A stretch of DNA of 64,000 bases from Saccharothrix ecbatanensis (GTDB taxonomy: Bacteria > Actinomycetota > Actinomycetes > Mycobacteriales > Pseudonocardiaceae). Shown here piece by piece: positions 25,658 through 35,064 of this stretch. The stretch is taken from the NCBI RefSeq assembly GCF_014205015.1, contig NZ_JACHMO010000001.1:8308001-8372000 (forward strand). Reading direction: 5' to 3'. A program made the translations under genes and the position numbers. Every line of letters starts with the position of its first letter. Positions within the stretch are counted from its first letter, which is position 1. The notes below the pieces were generated by a model, which was not told the DNA's origin, made no database searches, and worked only from the letters and a program-made list of their open reading frames with translations.

Positions 25658-25867
25658 TCACGCGACCTTCTTGCGTTCGGCTTTCCGGCCCTTCTTCTGG
25701 TCCTTCTTGCGGAGCCCCAGCTCCTTCCGCTCCTGCTTGGCGGCCTTCTTCGCCGCCTTCTTCCGGGCCTTGAGCAGCACCACCACCGGACAGCTCTTGC
25801 ACCGCGGCGTCGAGCGGCAGCACTTCTTCTTCACCTTGACCTTGCCCACAGGGCGTGCTCCACTCAT
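25658..25867 (-). CDS. small Lys-rich protein with CC-x5-C-x2-C motif
   Basis: A 69-residue basic protein with four clustered cysteines near the N-terminus (KKCCRSTPRCKSCPVVVLLK), followed by a highly charged helix of Lys, Arg and Ala to the end. The motif looks like a small zinc or iron-sulfur knuckle. I recall similar short proteins encoded in many actinobacteria, but none with a known role. ATG 25867 is 15 nt from a 20-bp palindrome that resembles an IdeR iron box, so iron-dependent expression is possible. It is divergent from typA. Confidence 0.75.
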   Translation of the reverse strand: MSGARPVGKVKVKKKCCRSTPRCKSCPVVVLLKARKKAAKKAAKQERKELGLRKKDQKKGRKAERKKVA

Positions 25868-25882
25868 CCGGGTGTCCACAGA

Positions 25883-25901
25883 GTAGGTGAGGCTGACCTC
25901 A
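25883..25901. promoter_or_regulatory. IdeR/DtxR-like iron box
   Basis: GTAGGTGAGGCTGACCTCA matches the 19-bp consensus TTAGGTTAGGCTAACCTAA at 15 of 19 positions. It is centred on a near-perfect palindrome, AGGTGAGG-CTGA-CCTCACCT (25885-25904). It lies 15 nt upstream of the Cys-rich small gene on the minus strand and about 115 nt upstream of typA. Confidence 0.5.
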
Positions 25902-26014
25902 CCTGCGGTACGTGTGTGGTAAGGGCGTCCGGACCGGTAAGCTGTTGTAAGGCTGCGCGCGATCCAACGTCCGGCGCCTGGCTTCCCTCGCACAGACAGC
26001 TCTAGGAGTTCCGC

Positions 26015-27916
26015 GTGCCCACGGCCACCGCGTCGATCAAGGAAACGCTGGTCCGCAACGACCTGCGCAACGTCGCGATCGTCGCGCACGTTGACCACGG
26101 CAAGACCACTCTCGTCGACGCCATGCTCCGCCAGTCCGGCGCCTTCTCCGCACGAGCCGAGCTCGTCGACCGGGTCATGGACTCGGGCGAGCTGGAGCGC
26201 GAGAAGGGGATCACGATCCTCGCCAAGAACACGGCGGTCCGCCGCCACACCCCAGACGGGCCGGTCACCATCAACGTGGTGGACACCCCCGGTCACGCCG
26301 ACTTCGGTGGTGAGGTCGAACGCGGCCTCTCCATGGTCGACGGCGTGGTGCTGCTGGTGGACGCCTCCGAAGGCCCGCTCCCGCAGACCAGGTTCGTGCT
26401 GCGAAAGACGCTGGCCGCCGGTCTGCCGGTGATCCTGGTGGTGAACAAGGTCGACCGCCCCGACGCCCGGATCTCCGAGGTCGTCGAAGAGGCCCACGAC
26501 CTGCTGCTCGACCTGGCGACCGAGGTCGGCGCCGACGACTCGGTGCTGGACCTGCCGGTCGTCTACGCCTCCGCGCGCGCCGGCCGGGCCTCGCTGACCC
26601 AGCCCGCCGACGGCGGCCTCCCCGACGAGGAGAACCTCGACGTCCTGTTCGAGGTGCTCTTCAACCACATCCCGGCCCCGCTGGGTGACGCCGACGCGCC
26701 GCTGCGCGCGTTGGTGACGAACCTCGACGCGTCGTCGTTCCTCGGCCGCATCGCGCTGTGCCGGATCGAGTCCGGCACCATCCGCAAGGGCGAGACGGTG
26801 GCCTGGTGCCGCGAGGACGGCTCGATCCACAAGGTCCGGATCACCGAGCTGCTGATCACCGAGGCACTGGACCGCGTGGCTGCCGAAGAGGCGCGCGCGG
26901 GTGACCTGGTCGCCATCGCCGGCATCCCGGAGATCACCATCGGCGACACGCTCGCCGACGTGGACAACCCCGAGGCGCTGCCGCGCATCACGGTGGACGA
27001 GCCGGCGATCTCGATGACGATCGGCGTCAACACGTCACCGCTGGCCGGTCGCGGCGGCGGCACCAAGCTGACCGCCCGCGTGCTCAAGGCCCGGTTGGAC
27101 TCGGAGCTGGTCGGCAACGTGTCGGTGCGGGTCCTGCCGACCGAGCGCCCCGACACCTGGGAGGTGCAGGGCCGCGGTGAGCTGGCGCTGGCCATCCTGG
27201 TCGAGCAGATGAAGCGCGAAGGCTTCGAGCTGACCGTCGGCAAGCCGCAGGTGGTCACGAAGATGGTCGACGGCAAGCTGCACGAGCCGTTCGAGCGGCT
27301 GACGATCGACGCGCCGGAGGAGTACCTCGGCGCCGTCACCCAGCTGCTGGCCGGCCGCAAGGGCCGGATGGAGAACATGTCCGGCCACGGGTCCGGGCGG
27401 ATCAAGCTGGAGTACGTCGTGCCGTCGCGCGGCCTCATCGGCTTCCGCACCGAGTTCCTGACCGAGACGCGCGGCACCGGCATCGCGAACGCGGTGTCCG
27501 ACGGCTACGGCCCGTGGGCCGGCGAGATCCGGACCAGGCACAACGGTTCGCTGGTCGCCGACCGGTCCGGGTCCATCACGGCGTACGCGATGACCCAGCT
27601 GGCCGACCGCGGCACGTTCTTCGTCGAGCCGGGCGCGGACGCGTACGAGGGCATGGTCGTGGGTGAGAACCCGCGGGCCGAGGACCTCGACGTCAACGTG
27701 TGCCGTGAGAAGAAGCTGACGAACATGCGGATGTCGTCCGCCGACGTGATGGAGACCCTGGCCCGGCCGCGGAAGCTCTCGTTGGAGGAGGCGCTGGAGT
27801 TCTGCGCCGCCGACGAGTGCGTCGAGGTCGCGCCCGAGGTCGTGCGGGTGCGCAAGGTCATCCTGGACGCCAACCAGCGCGGCCGGGAGCGCAACCGCAA
27901 CAAGCTGCGCGGCTGA
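26015..27916 (+). CDS. typA: TypA/BipA ribosome-associated GTPase
   Basis: A 633-residue translational GTPase. G1 AHVDHGKTTLVD, switch II DTPGHADFGGEVERGL, G4 NKVD, then EF-G-like domains II, III and V and the BipA-specific C-terminus (GMVVGENPRAEDLDVNVCREKKLTNMR, ADECVEVAPEVVRVRK). It acts in ribosome assembly and stress or cold adaptation. GTG 26015 has a TAGGAG ribosome site 7 nt upstream. A strong terminator follows the gene. Its neighbour downstream is the LpqW-like gene, as in mycobacteria. Confidence 0.96.
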   Translation: MPTATASIKETLVRNDLRNVAIVAHVDHGKTTLVDAMLRQSGAFSARAELVDRVMDSGELEREKGITILAKNTAVRRHTPDGPVTINVVDTPGHADFGGEVERGLSMVDGVVLLVDASEGPLPQTRFVLRKTLAAGLPVILVVNKVDRPDARISEVVEEAHDLLLDLATEVGADDSVLDLPVVYASARAGRASLTQPADGGLPDEENLDVLFEVLFNHIPAPLGDADAPLRALVTNLDASSFLGRIALCRIESGTIRKGETVAWCREDGSIHKVRITELLITEALDRVAAEEARAGDLVAIAGIPEITIGDTLADVDNPEALPRITVDEPAISMTIGVNTSPLAGRGGGTKLTARVLKARLDSELVGNVSVRVLPTERPDTWEVQGRGELALAILVEQMKREGFELTVGKPQVVTKMVDGKLHEPFERLTIDAPEEYLGAVTQLLAGRKGRMENMSGHGSGRIKLEYVVPSRGLIGFRTEFLTETRGTGIANAVSDGYGPWAGEIRTRHNGSLVADRSGSITAYAMTQLADRGTFFVEPGADAYEGMVVGENPRAEDLDVNVCREKKLTNMRMSSADVMETLARPRKLSLEEALEFCAADECVEVAPEVVRVRKVILDANQRGRERNRNKLRG

Positions 27917-27946
27917 TCGACTACTCCTTATATACAGGGTGTGCTG

Positions 27947-27980
27947 AAGGGCACCTCGGGCTTCGGCCCGGGGTGCCCTT
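27947..27980 (+). terminator. typA terminator with UUCG tetraloop
   Basis: A 15-bp stem (one wobble) from AAGGGCACC to GGTGCCCTT, closed by TTCG, then CGGTTTG. It lies 31 bp after the typA stop and before the LpqW-like gene. Confidence 0.85.
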
Positions 27981-28010
27981 CGGTTTGCGCCGTCTGGCAC
28001 GCTCGTACCC

Positions 28011-29681
28011 ATGGGGACGCGAAAGGTACTTGCGGTGGTTGCTGCGTTCGCCCTGGTGGGCTGCACGGCGACGCCTCCACCGCCCCTGGTGCCGTCGACG
28101 CCGGGGATGACGGTGGTCCCCAAGGAGAAGCAGAACGAGATCGTGGTCGGGGTGGACGACGTCAAGGGCGGCTACAACCCGCACACCCTGGCCAACCAGA
28201 GCACCGTCACCACCGCCCTGTCGTCGCTCCTGCTGCCGTCGACCTTCCGCACCGACGCGGACGGCAGCCCGCGGCTCGACCTGGACCTGGTGGTCAGCGC
28301 CGAGGTCACCAACGCGGAGCCGTACACGGTCACCTACACGCTGCGCCGGGACGCCAGCTGGTCCGACTCGGCGCCCATCGCGGCCGAGGACTTCGTCTAC
28401 CTCTGGCAGCGGATGCGGGAGGAGCCGGGTGTGGTGGACCCGGCCGGGTACCGGCTGATCGACGACATCGCCAGCCGTGAGGGCGGCAAGGTGGTCGAGG
28501 TCGTGTTCACCAGACCGTACCCCGGCTGGCGGAGCCTGTTCCACAACCTCCTGCCCGCCCACTTGCTCAAGGACGCCCCCGGCGGCTGGAGCACGGCCCT
28601 CGCGGACAGCTTCCCGGCCACCGCCGGCCCGTTCGCCGTCCGCACGCTCGACCAGCCGCGAGGCGAGATCGTCCTCGAACGCAGCGACCGGTTCTGGGAG
28701 CAGCCGCCGGCCCTCGACCGGCTGGTGCTGCGCCGCGCCGGCCAGCACGACACGATCGAGGCGTTGAACACCGGTGACGACCAGGTCGCCCTCCTCCGCG
28801 CCGACTCGATCGTCACCAAGGACATCGCGGAACTGGCGAAGACCACTCCGCTCTCCTCGACCGTCGTGCCGAGGCCGGAGGTCGTCCAACTGCTCCTGCG
28901 CCCCGCCTCTCCGCGAATGCAGGACGTCCGCGTCCGCACCGCCGTGATGAACGCGCTGGACCGCGACGAGTTGATCGCCATCGGCGCCCGCAGCGGCCCG
29001 AGCGCGAACCTCCGCGCGGACGCCCAGGTGATCCCGCCGAGCAAGGCCGGCTACACCCCGACCATGCCCGCCAAGGCCGGTGACCCCGCGCAACTGCTCA
29101 CTGAAGCGGGTTACACCCGACCGGATGGCGGCCAGTGGGGGCGTGACAACACGACGTTGGAGTTGACCATCGCCGCGCCCGCCGATGTCGAGCCGTACGT
29201 CGCCATCGCGAACCAGGTTCAGCGTCAACTGTCATTGTCCGGAATCGCCGCACGCGTCCTGACAACGCCCGCCAATCAGTTGTTCGGCCAAGATCTGTCG
29301 GATACCGCCGCTTCCAAAGAGAGCATCGACATTGCCGTCGTGCCGCGTGTCGACACCGGTGATTCGGCGGCCGTTCTGGCTTCCGCATTCGGCTGCCGAC
29401 CGTCGCCGGAGGACGGCGGTACACCCATTCCGGCGAATCTCTCCGGTTTCTGCGACCAGACCGTCCAGCCGGTGATCGAACAGGCCCTCAGTGGTGAAGT
29501 GCTGCTCGCCGACGCCCTGCGGACGATCGAGCCGGTGCTCTGGCAGCAGGCCGTCGCACTGCCGTTGTTCCAGGTAGCGGACCTGCTGGTGACCTTGCCG
29601 ACGGCCGGGAACGTCACCTCGGGAGCCCCGTTCGCCGGTCCGCTCAGCACCGCTCGCACCTGGCGCCGTGAAGATCGTTGA
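28011..29681 (+). CDS. LpqW-like lipoprotein (family 5 solute-binding fold)
   Basis: A 556-residue lipoprotein. The signal peptide ends ALVGC (Cys about residue 18), followed by a Pro-rich stretch and an SBP_bac_5 domain (GGYNPHTLANQSTVTTALSS, TYTLRRDASWSDSAPIAAEDFVYLW, TRPYPGWRSLFHNLLPAHLLKD, FAVRTLDQPRGEIVLERSDRFW). Position after typA and these segments match mycobacterial LpqW. LpqW is not a transport protein there; it tunes lipomannan and PIM biosynthesis together with PimE. It has no permease of its own here, since the next operon carries its own binding protein. The C-terminal part (29100-29450) is less GC-rich than the rest. Confidence 0.82.
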   Translation: MGTRKVLAVVAAFALVGCTATPPPPLVPSTPGMTVVPKEKQNEIVVGVDDVKGGYNPHTLANQSTVTTALSSLLLPSTFRTDADGSPRLDLDLVVSAEVTNAEPYTVTYTLRRDASWSDSAPIAAEDFVYLWQRMREEPGVVDPAGYRLIDDIASREGGKVVEVVFTRPYPGWRSLFHNLLPAHLLKDAPGGWSTALADSFPATAGPFAVRTLDQPRGEIVLERSDRFWEQPPALDRLVLRRAGQHDTIEALNTGDDQVALLRADSIVTKDIAELAKTTPLSSTVVPRPEVVQLLLRPASPRMQDVRVRTAVMNALDRDELIAIGARSGPSANLRADAQVIPPSKAGYTPTMPAKAGDPAQLLTEAGYTRPDGGQWGRDNTTLELTIAAPADVEPYVAIANQVQRQLSLSGIAARVLTTPANQLFGQDLSDTAASKESIDIAVVPRVDTGDSAAVLASAFGCRPSPEDGGTPIPANLSGFCDQTVQPVIEQALSGEVLLADALRTIEPVLWQQAVALPLFQVADLLVTLPTAGNVTSGAPFAGPLSTARTWRREDR

Positions 29682-29731
29682 CCGTTGACTCCTATGAAAC
29701 ATGGTCTTCAAGATGCGTTCGTGGAGCAGTA

Positions 29732-29760
29732 TTGACAGTATTCTCGTCGTCCGGTTAACG
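29732..29760 (+). promoter_or_regulatory. possible promoter of the oligopeptide importer operon
   Basis: A TTGACA hexamer at 29732-29737 is followed after 17 bp by TTAACG. The 292-bp gap 29682-29972 also contains an AGGAGGG ribosome site directly before the gene. The -10 is weak, so the exact start is uncertain, and the long 5' region (about 200 nt) shows no riboswitch I recognise. Confidence 0.35.
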
Positions 29761-29972
29761 AACGCTCCCGGCCGGTAACGACGGAGTCGCGTGCTGCGAC
29801 CAACGTGTCACCCTTTGGTCACGATCGGCCGATGGGCAGTGACCGTGCGGCGCACTGGTTCTTATCGTGCTGCAACGGTGTGTCGGTTCGGGGCGCGTTT
29901 GGCACATCACGGTTATGGGTGGAAGTCGGCCCAAACGGTCGCTCCAACCCAGTGCTAGGAGGGCACGTGTCG

Positions 29973-31790
29973 ATGAGTAGATCAAAGACTGTCTCGGCGC
30001 TCGCGCTGTTGACCGGAGCCGCGCTTGTGCTGAGCGCGTGCGGTGGCGGCGGCACGAGCGGCGGCGAACAGGGCGGTCCACAAGACCTCGACCCCGGCGC
30101 GATCGGCGGTCAGGACGAGCTGTTCAAGCGTCCGAAGGTGGAGGACATCGGCGAGATCGCGGTCGCCGTCGAAGAGGGCTTCCACAACTACAACAACAAC
30201 ATCGGCGCGACGAACAACTTCTCCAGCACCATCGCGCTGTCGAACGTGCAGCCTTCGCCGTACATCCCTGTGATGGTGGACGGCAAGATCGTCATCAAGA
30301 TCGACAACGACCTGATGGAGTCCATCAAGGTCACGTCGAGCTCGCCGCAGACGATCGAGTGGAAGGTGCAGAAGGCGGCCGTCTGGTCCGACGGCGAAGC
30401 CATCGACTGCGACGACTTCCACCTGCGCTGGCTGGCGGGCACGAGCAAGGCGACGACCAAGAGCGAGTCCGGTGAGGAAGCGTCGATCTTCGACGCCTCC
30501 CCGACTGGCTACGAGGACGTCGAGTCGCTCGAGTGCGCCGACGACGGCAAGACCATCACCACGAAGTTCAAGAAGTCGTTCGCCGACTACCGCAGCCTGT
30601 TCTCGCAGATCGGTAGCGACGGCCTGCTCCCGGCGCACATCCTGGAGCAGAAGACCGGCGTCTCGGACATCACCGCGGTGAAGCCGGAGCAGAACGACGA
30701 CACCGTCAAGAAGGTCGCCGAGTTCTACACCACCGGCTGGCTGGGCTTCGACCCGTCCGTCGCCCTCTCCGGCGGCCCGTACATCATCACGTCCTCGGAC
30801 CTCAAGGACCAGACGGTCCTGGAGCGCAACCCGAAGTGGTGGGGCAACCCCGGTGGCCCGGCCAAGGTCATCCTGAAGACGAACACCGACGCCCAGTCGT
30901 CGGCCCAGCAGCTGGAGAACAAGGAAGTCCAGGTCATCGCCCCGCAGGCGGACCCGGCCGTCGCCCAGCAGCTGCGCGGCAACAGCGCGTTCAAGGTCTT
31001 CGCGGCCGGTGGCCAGACCTACGAGCACGTCGACTTCAACATGGCGCTGCCCCTGTTCAAGGAGAACAAGGACCTGCGCCTGGCGATCGCCCAGTGCTTC
31101 GACCGCGAATCCCTGATCGAGAAGCTCGTCGCTGACGTGGACCCGAACGCCAAGCCGCTCGGCAGCCTCACGTTCCAGCCCAACGAGGTCGGCTACGAGG
31201 ACCACTACGGCGATGTCGGCAAGGGTGACGTCGCGGCGGCCAAGAAGACGATGGACGAAGGCGGCTGGACGCTCGGCGCCGACGGCATCTACACGAAGGG
31301 CGAGTTCCGCGCGTCCTTCAAGCTGGGCCACAAGATCGTCCAGCGTCGTGCCGACACGGTCCGGATCCTCCAGGACAAGTGCAAGCAGGCCGGCATCGAG
31401 ATCGTCGACGACCAGGCTGCCGACTTCAACGACAAGCGCCTCCCGGCGAGCGAGTTCGAGTCCGCTCTGTTCGCGTGGGTCGGCCAGCCGGTGAAGGCGG
31501 GCGCGTACGGCAACTACGCCCGCAAGGCTGACGGCGGCACTGGCAACTACAACAACTACGACTCGGCCGCGCTGACGCAGAAGTGGAAGGACGCGAACAG
31601 CGAGCTGGACTACCAGAAGCGCATCACCATGATGAACGAAGCCGACAAGATCATGCGTGAGGACCTTCACAGCATCCCGCTGTTCCAGTTGACCGACTTC
31701 GCCGCGTCGAGCGCGGACATCGGCCCGATCTCGTACATCGGTGTCGGCGGCGGTGTCACCTGGAACCTCTTCGAGTGGCAGAAGAAGTAA
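29973..31790 (+). CDS. oligopeptide ABC transporter substrate-binding lipoprotein
   Basis: About 605 residues. The lipobox LVLSAC follows a short signal peptide; a Gly/Ser linker and a family 5 (DppA/OppA) binding domain follow (IEWKVQKAAVWSDGEAIDCDDFHLRWLAG, GGPYIITSSDLKDQTVLERNPKWWG, PLFKENKDLRLAIAQCFDRESLIEK). It captures peptides for the DppBCDF-type importer encoded downstream. ATG 29973 is 9 nt from AGGAGGG; the GTG at 29967 is too close. A hairpin between this gene and the permease probably makes this subunit more abundant than the rest. Confidence 0.92.
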   Translation: MSRSKTVSALALLTGAALVLSACGGGGTSGGEQGGPQDLDPGAIGGQDELFKRPKVEDIGEIAVAVEEGFHNYNNNIGATNNFSSTIALSNVQPSPYIPVMVDGKIVIKIDNDLMESIKVTSSSPQTIEWKVQKAAVWSDGEAIDCDDFHLRWLAGTSKATTKSESGEEASIFDASPTGYEDVESLECADDGKTITTKFKKSFADYRSLFSQIGSDGLLPAHILEQKTGVSDITAVKPEQNDDTVKKVAEFYTTGWLGFDPSVALSGGPYIITSSDLKDQTVLERNPKWWGNPGGPAKVILKTNTDAQSSAQQLENKEVQVIAPQADPAVAQQLRGNSAFKVFAAGGQTYEHVDFNMALPLFKENKDLRLAIAQCFDRESLIEKLVADVDPNAKPLGSLTFQPNEVGYEDHYGDVGKGDVAAAKKTMDEGGWTLGADGIYTKGEFRASFKLGHKIVQRRADTVRILQDKCKQAGIEIVDDQAADFNDKRLPASEFESALFAWVGQPVKAGAYGNYARKADGGTGNYNNYDSAALTQKWKDANSELDYQKRITMMNEADKIMREDLHSIPLFQLTDFAASSADIGPISYIGVGGGVTWNLFEWQKK

Positions 31791-31832
31791 CGTCCGGATT
31801 GTGAATCCAGGCAGATAAGCACGACCCAACCG

Positions 31833-31867
31833 CCGGGGGGTCGGTGCCACAAGCACCGGCCCCCCGG
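31833..31867 (+). terminator. partial terminator between binding protein and permeases
   Basis: A 15-bp stem with one T-G wobble (CCGGGGGG-T-CGGTGC with its complement) and a 5-nt loop. It lies 42 bp after the binding-protein stop and before dppB. The permease genes have no other clear promoter, so read-through is expected. Confidence 0.75.
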
Positions 31868-31935
31868 ACGGTGTCCGCGTCCGGTAGGCTCCCACGCTTG
31901 CACGCGGGGGTGCCTAGGGAGACTAGAGACTCGTC

Positions 31936-32934
31936 ATGTTCCGTTACATAATCCGGCGGTTGTTGATCTCGATTCCGCTGCTGGTCGTCGCTTCATTCCT
32001 CTGCTTCGGTCTCGTCAACGCGATGGGTGACCCCCTGGGCGAGTGGAAGCTCCAGAAGGCCCGGTCACCGGCGGAGATCGCGGCCGCTTATGAGCGGACC
32101 GGCTACAACAAGCCGTTCATGGAGCGCTACGTCGACTGGGCCGGCGACTTCGTGACCGGTGACTGGGGCGAGTCCGTCGTCCCCGGCAACGCGGGCAAGC
32201 CGGTCAAGGAAGAGCTGATCACGGCCTTCGGCGTGACGCTGCGGCTGATCCTGGTCGCGGAGGTCATCGCCCTGCTGCTCGGCGTGGGCGTCGGTGTCAT
32301 CGGCGCGGTCAGACAGTATTCGATATTCGACTACACGGCGACCGGAATATCGTTCGCCATGTTCTCCATGCCGTTGTTCTGCGTCGCCCTGGTGCTCAAG
32401 GCAGGCGGCATCCAGTTCAACAACTGGCTGGAGTCCATAGGCGCGGAGCGATGGCTCACCATGGCCGGTCCGCCGGGTGAGGGCTTCTCCGGCGGTTTCA
32501 TCGACCAGGTCTACCAGTATTCCGGCGCGTTCATCCTGCCGACGATCTGCCTGGTGGTGATCCAATTCGCGCTGTACAGCCGTTTCCAGCGCGCCTCGAT
32601 GCTGGACACCCTCAACGCCGACTACGTGCGCACCGCGCAGGCGAAGGGCATCTCGGAGAGCCGGGCCATCTTCAAGCACGCTTTCCGCAACGCGCTGATC
32701 CCGATCGTCACGGTGTCGTCGCTCAACATCGGCGCCCAGTTCGGCGGCGCGGTGATCACCGAAACGGTGTTCGGCTGGTCGGGCATGGGCAAGTTCCTGG
32801 TCGACGCGATCACCGACTTGGAGCCGTACCAGGTGCTCGGCTTCATGATGGTGACCGCTGTTTTCATCATCGTGTTCAACCTGATCGCGGACGTCATGTA
32901 CGCGTTCCTGGACCCGAGGATCCGCCTTGACTGA
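31936..32934 (+). CDS. oligopeptide ABC transporter permease, DppB type
   Basis: A 332-residue inner-membrane protein with six helices. The N-terminal MFRYIIRRLLISIPLLVVAS and the C-terminal EAA-like loop (DYVRTAQAKGISESRAIFKHAFRNALIPIVT) identify the DppB/OppB family. Its extracytoplasmic loop (GDPLGEWKLQKARSPAEIAA) is typical. It forms half of the peptide channel. The 3' end overlaps the next permease start by 8 bp. Confidence 0.93.
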   Translation: MFRYIIRRLLISIPLLVVASFLCFGLVNAMGDPLGEWKLQKARSPAEIAAAYERTGYNKPFMERYVDWAGDFVTGDWGESVVPGNAGKPVKEELITAFGVTLRLILVAEVIALLLGVGVGVIGAVRQYSIFDYTATGISFAMFSMPLFCVALVLKAGGIQFNNWLESIGAERWLTMAGPPGEGFSGGFIDQVYQYSGAFILPTICLVVIQFALYSRFQRASMLDTLNADYVRTAQAKGISESRAIFKHAFRNALIPIVTVSSLNIGAQFGGAVITETVFGWSGMGKFLVDAITDLEPYQVLGFMMVTAVFIIVFNLIADVMYAFLDPRIRLD

Positions 32935-33883
32935 GATCGGTTCCCCCGTGGCGCAGGCCCCGTCGCCGAGCCCGGCCGAGGCGAGCCAGTTCGACACGAC
33001 CGCCACGCGGAAGCAGTCGCAGGTGATCCTGCGCCGGTTCATGCGGCACAAGGCCGCCGTGTTCGGTGTCGTGCTGCTGGTCCTGCTCGTGCTGTTCGCC
33101 TTCCTGGGCGGCGCGATCTGGAAGTACTCGTACACCGACCTGGGCTTCAAGCGGTACCTGCCGCCCAGCCTCGACCACCCGTTCGGCACCGACCGGCTCG
33201 GCGCGGACATGGTGGCGCAGCTGATCCGCGGCACCCAGTTCTCGCTCCAGATCGCGGTGGTCGTGGCGGTCCTGTCCACGATCATCGGCGTCGTGCTCGG
33301 CGCGCTGGCCGGCTACCTCAAGGGCTGGGTCGACACGGTCATCAGCCGCTTCATCGACTTGCTGCTGGTCATCCCCAGCCTGGTCATCGCGGCCGTGCTG
33401 GTGCGCAACAGCTTCGTGGTGTCGGTCGCCGGCAACGGCGGCCGGAGCAACTGGATGATCGTGGCCCTGTACATGGGCCTGATCGGCTGGCTGTCCATCG
33501 CCCGCGTGATCCGCGGCATGGTGCTGTCGCTGCGCGAGAAGGAGTTCGTGGAGGCCGCCCGCGCGCTGGGCGCGTCGACGTTCCGGATCGTGTTCCGGCA
33601 CATCCTGCCGAACACCGTGGACGTGATCATCGTCAACGCCACGCTCGCGATCGCGCAGGCCGTGCTGCTGGAGGCCGCGCTGTCGTTCCTCGGCCTGGGC
33701 GTGCAGAGCCCCGACACGTCGCTCGGCCTGATGATCAGCTTGAACAAGAACGAGCTGACGCTGCACCCGTGGCTGTTCTTCACCACGTTCGTGTTCATCG
33801 TGCTGATCTCGCTCGCGGTGAACTTCATCGGTGACGGTCTCCGGGACGCCTTCGACCCGCGGCAGAAGAGGGTGAAGGCATGA
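32927..33883 (+). CDS. oligopeptide ABC transporter permease, DppC type
   Basis: A 318-residue permease. An N-terminal cytoplasmic stretch of about 35 residues precedes the OppC N-terminal helix (VFGVVLLVLLVLFAF). The HPFGTDRLGADM motif and the EAA loop (EFVEAARALGASTFRIVFRHILPNTVD) are present. The start used is TTG 32927, overlapping the dppB stop; GTG 32948 is an alternative. The ATGA junction with the next gene shows translational coupling. Confidence 0.93.
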   Translation: MTEIGSPVAQAPSPSPAEASQFDTTATRKQSQVILRRFMRHKAAVFGVVLLVLLVLFAFLGGAIWKYSYTDLGFKRYLPPSLDHPFGTDRLGADMVAQLIRGTQFSLQIAVVVAVLSTIIGVVLGALAGYLKGWVDTVISRFIDLLLVIPSLVIAAVLVRNSFVVSVAGNGGRSNWMIVALYMGLIGWLSIARVIRGMVLSLREKEFVEAARALGASTFRIVFRHILPNTVDVIIVNATLAIAQAVLLEAALSFLGLGVQSPDTSLGLMISLNKNELTLHPWLFFTTFVFIVLISLAVNFIGDGLRDAFDPRQKRVKA

Positions 33884-35064
33884 GTGAGGTGGACGTGATG
33901 AACGCACCCGAGTCCTCGGCGTGGGGTGACGCGGCCGGCGGCGACAAGCTGCTCCGGGTCGAGAACCTGTCGGTGGACTTCCCGACCGACGACGGCGTCG
34001 TGCACGCCGTGCGGGACGTGTCGTTCACCCTCGGCCCCGGTGAGGTGCTGGGCGTCGTCGGCGAGTCGGGCTCGGGCAAGTCGGTGTCGTCGATGGCGGT
34101 CATGGGCCTGCTGCCCAAGACCGCGAACATCGGCGGGTCGATCAAGTTCAAGGACCGCGAACTCGTCGGCCTGAGCTACAAGCAGATGCAGCCGGTACGC
34201 GGCAACGGCATCGCGATGATCTTCCAGGACCCGATGACGTCGATGAACCCGGTGTACACGGTGGGCTGGCAGCTCGCCGAGGCGCACCTGGCGCACCACG
34301 ACGTGTCGAAGAAGGCGGCTTGGGCCAAGGCCGTCGAGGTGCTGGAACTCGTCGGCATCCCGCAGCCGGACCGCCGTGCGTCGCAGTACCCGCACGAGTT
34401 CTCCGGCGGCATGCGGCAGCGCGCGATGATCGCCATGGCGATCATCAACGACCCGGACGTGATCATCGCGGACGAGCCGACCACGGCGCTGGACGTGACG
34501 GTGCAGGCGCAGATCCTGGACACGCTGCTGCGGATCCGGGACGAGACGAGCGCCGGCATCATCGTCATCACGCACGACCTCGGCGTGGTGGCGGGCATGG
34601 TGGACCGCGTGCAGGTCATGTACGGCGGCACGGTCGTCGAGCAGGGCACCGTGGACGAGGTGTTCGAGGCGCAGCGGATGCCGTACACGGTGGGTCTGCT
34701 GGGCTCCATCCCGAACCCGAACCTGCTGGGCAAGCGGCTCACCCCGATCAAGGGCGCGCCGCCCTCGCTGATGAACCTGCCGAAGGGCTGCTCGTTCTCA
34801 CCGCGGTGCCCGCTGGCGATCGACGAGTGCCGCGAGACCGAGCCGCAGCTGCTGGAGACCGACCGGCACGGCCACTTCGCGCGGTGCCACCGCTCCGCGC
34901 ACCTGGCCACCATCGAGAACCCGCAGCGGTTGTTCGCGCACGACGAGATCGGAGTGGTGGAGAACCCGGCTTCGCTGACCACGGCGAACCCGGACATGCC
35001 CATCTCCGAGGACGTCGACGTGGTGGAAGCGCGACTGCACGAAGGGGAGAACCCGACCTCATGA
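33880..35064 (+). CDS. oligopeptide ABC transporter ATP-binding protein, DppD type
   Basis: A 394-residue ATPase: Walker A GESGSGKS, signature [14 protein letters not shown], Walker [15 protein letters not shown]-loop ITHDLG. The C-terminal oligopeptide-transport domain has [15 protein letters not shown], the cysteine motif that binds an Fe-S cluster in this family. The last 60 residues are a species-specific acidic tail. The start ATG 33880 overlaps the permease stop; ATG 33898 is possible. Confidence 0.93.
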   Translation: MSEVDVMNAPESSAWGDAAGGDKLLRVENLSVDFPTDDGVVHAVRDVSFTLGPGEVLGVVGESGSGKSVSSMAVMGLLPKTANIGGSIKFKDRELVGLSYKQMQPVRGNGIAMIFQDPMTSMNPVYTVGWQLAEAHLAHHDVSKKAAWAKAVEVLELVGIPQPDRRASQYPHEFSGGMRQRAMIAMAIINDPDVIIADEPTTALDVTVQAQILDTLLRIRDETSAGIIVITHDLGVVAGMVDRVQVMYGGTVVEQGTVDEVFEAQRMPYTVGLLGSIPNPNLLGKRLTPIKGAPPSLMNLPKGCSFSPRCPLAIDECRETEPQLLETDRHGHFARCHRSAHLATIENPQRLFAHDEIGVVENPASLTTANPDMPISEDVDVVEARLHEGENPTS

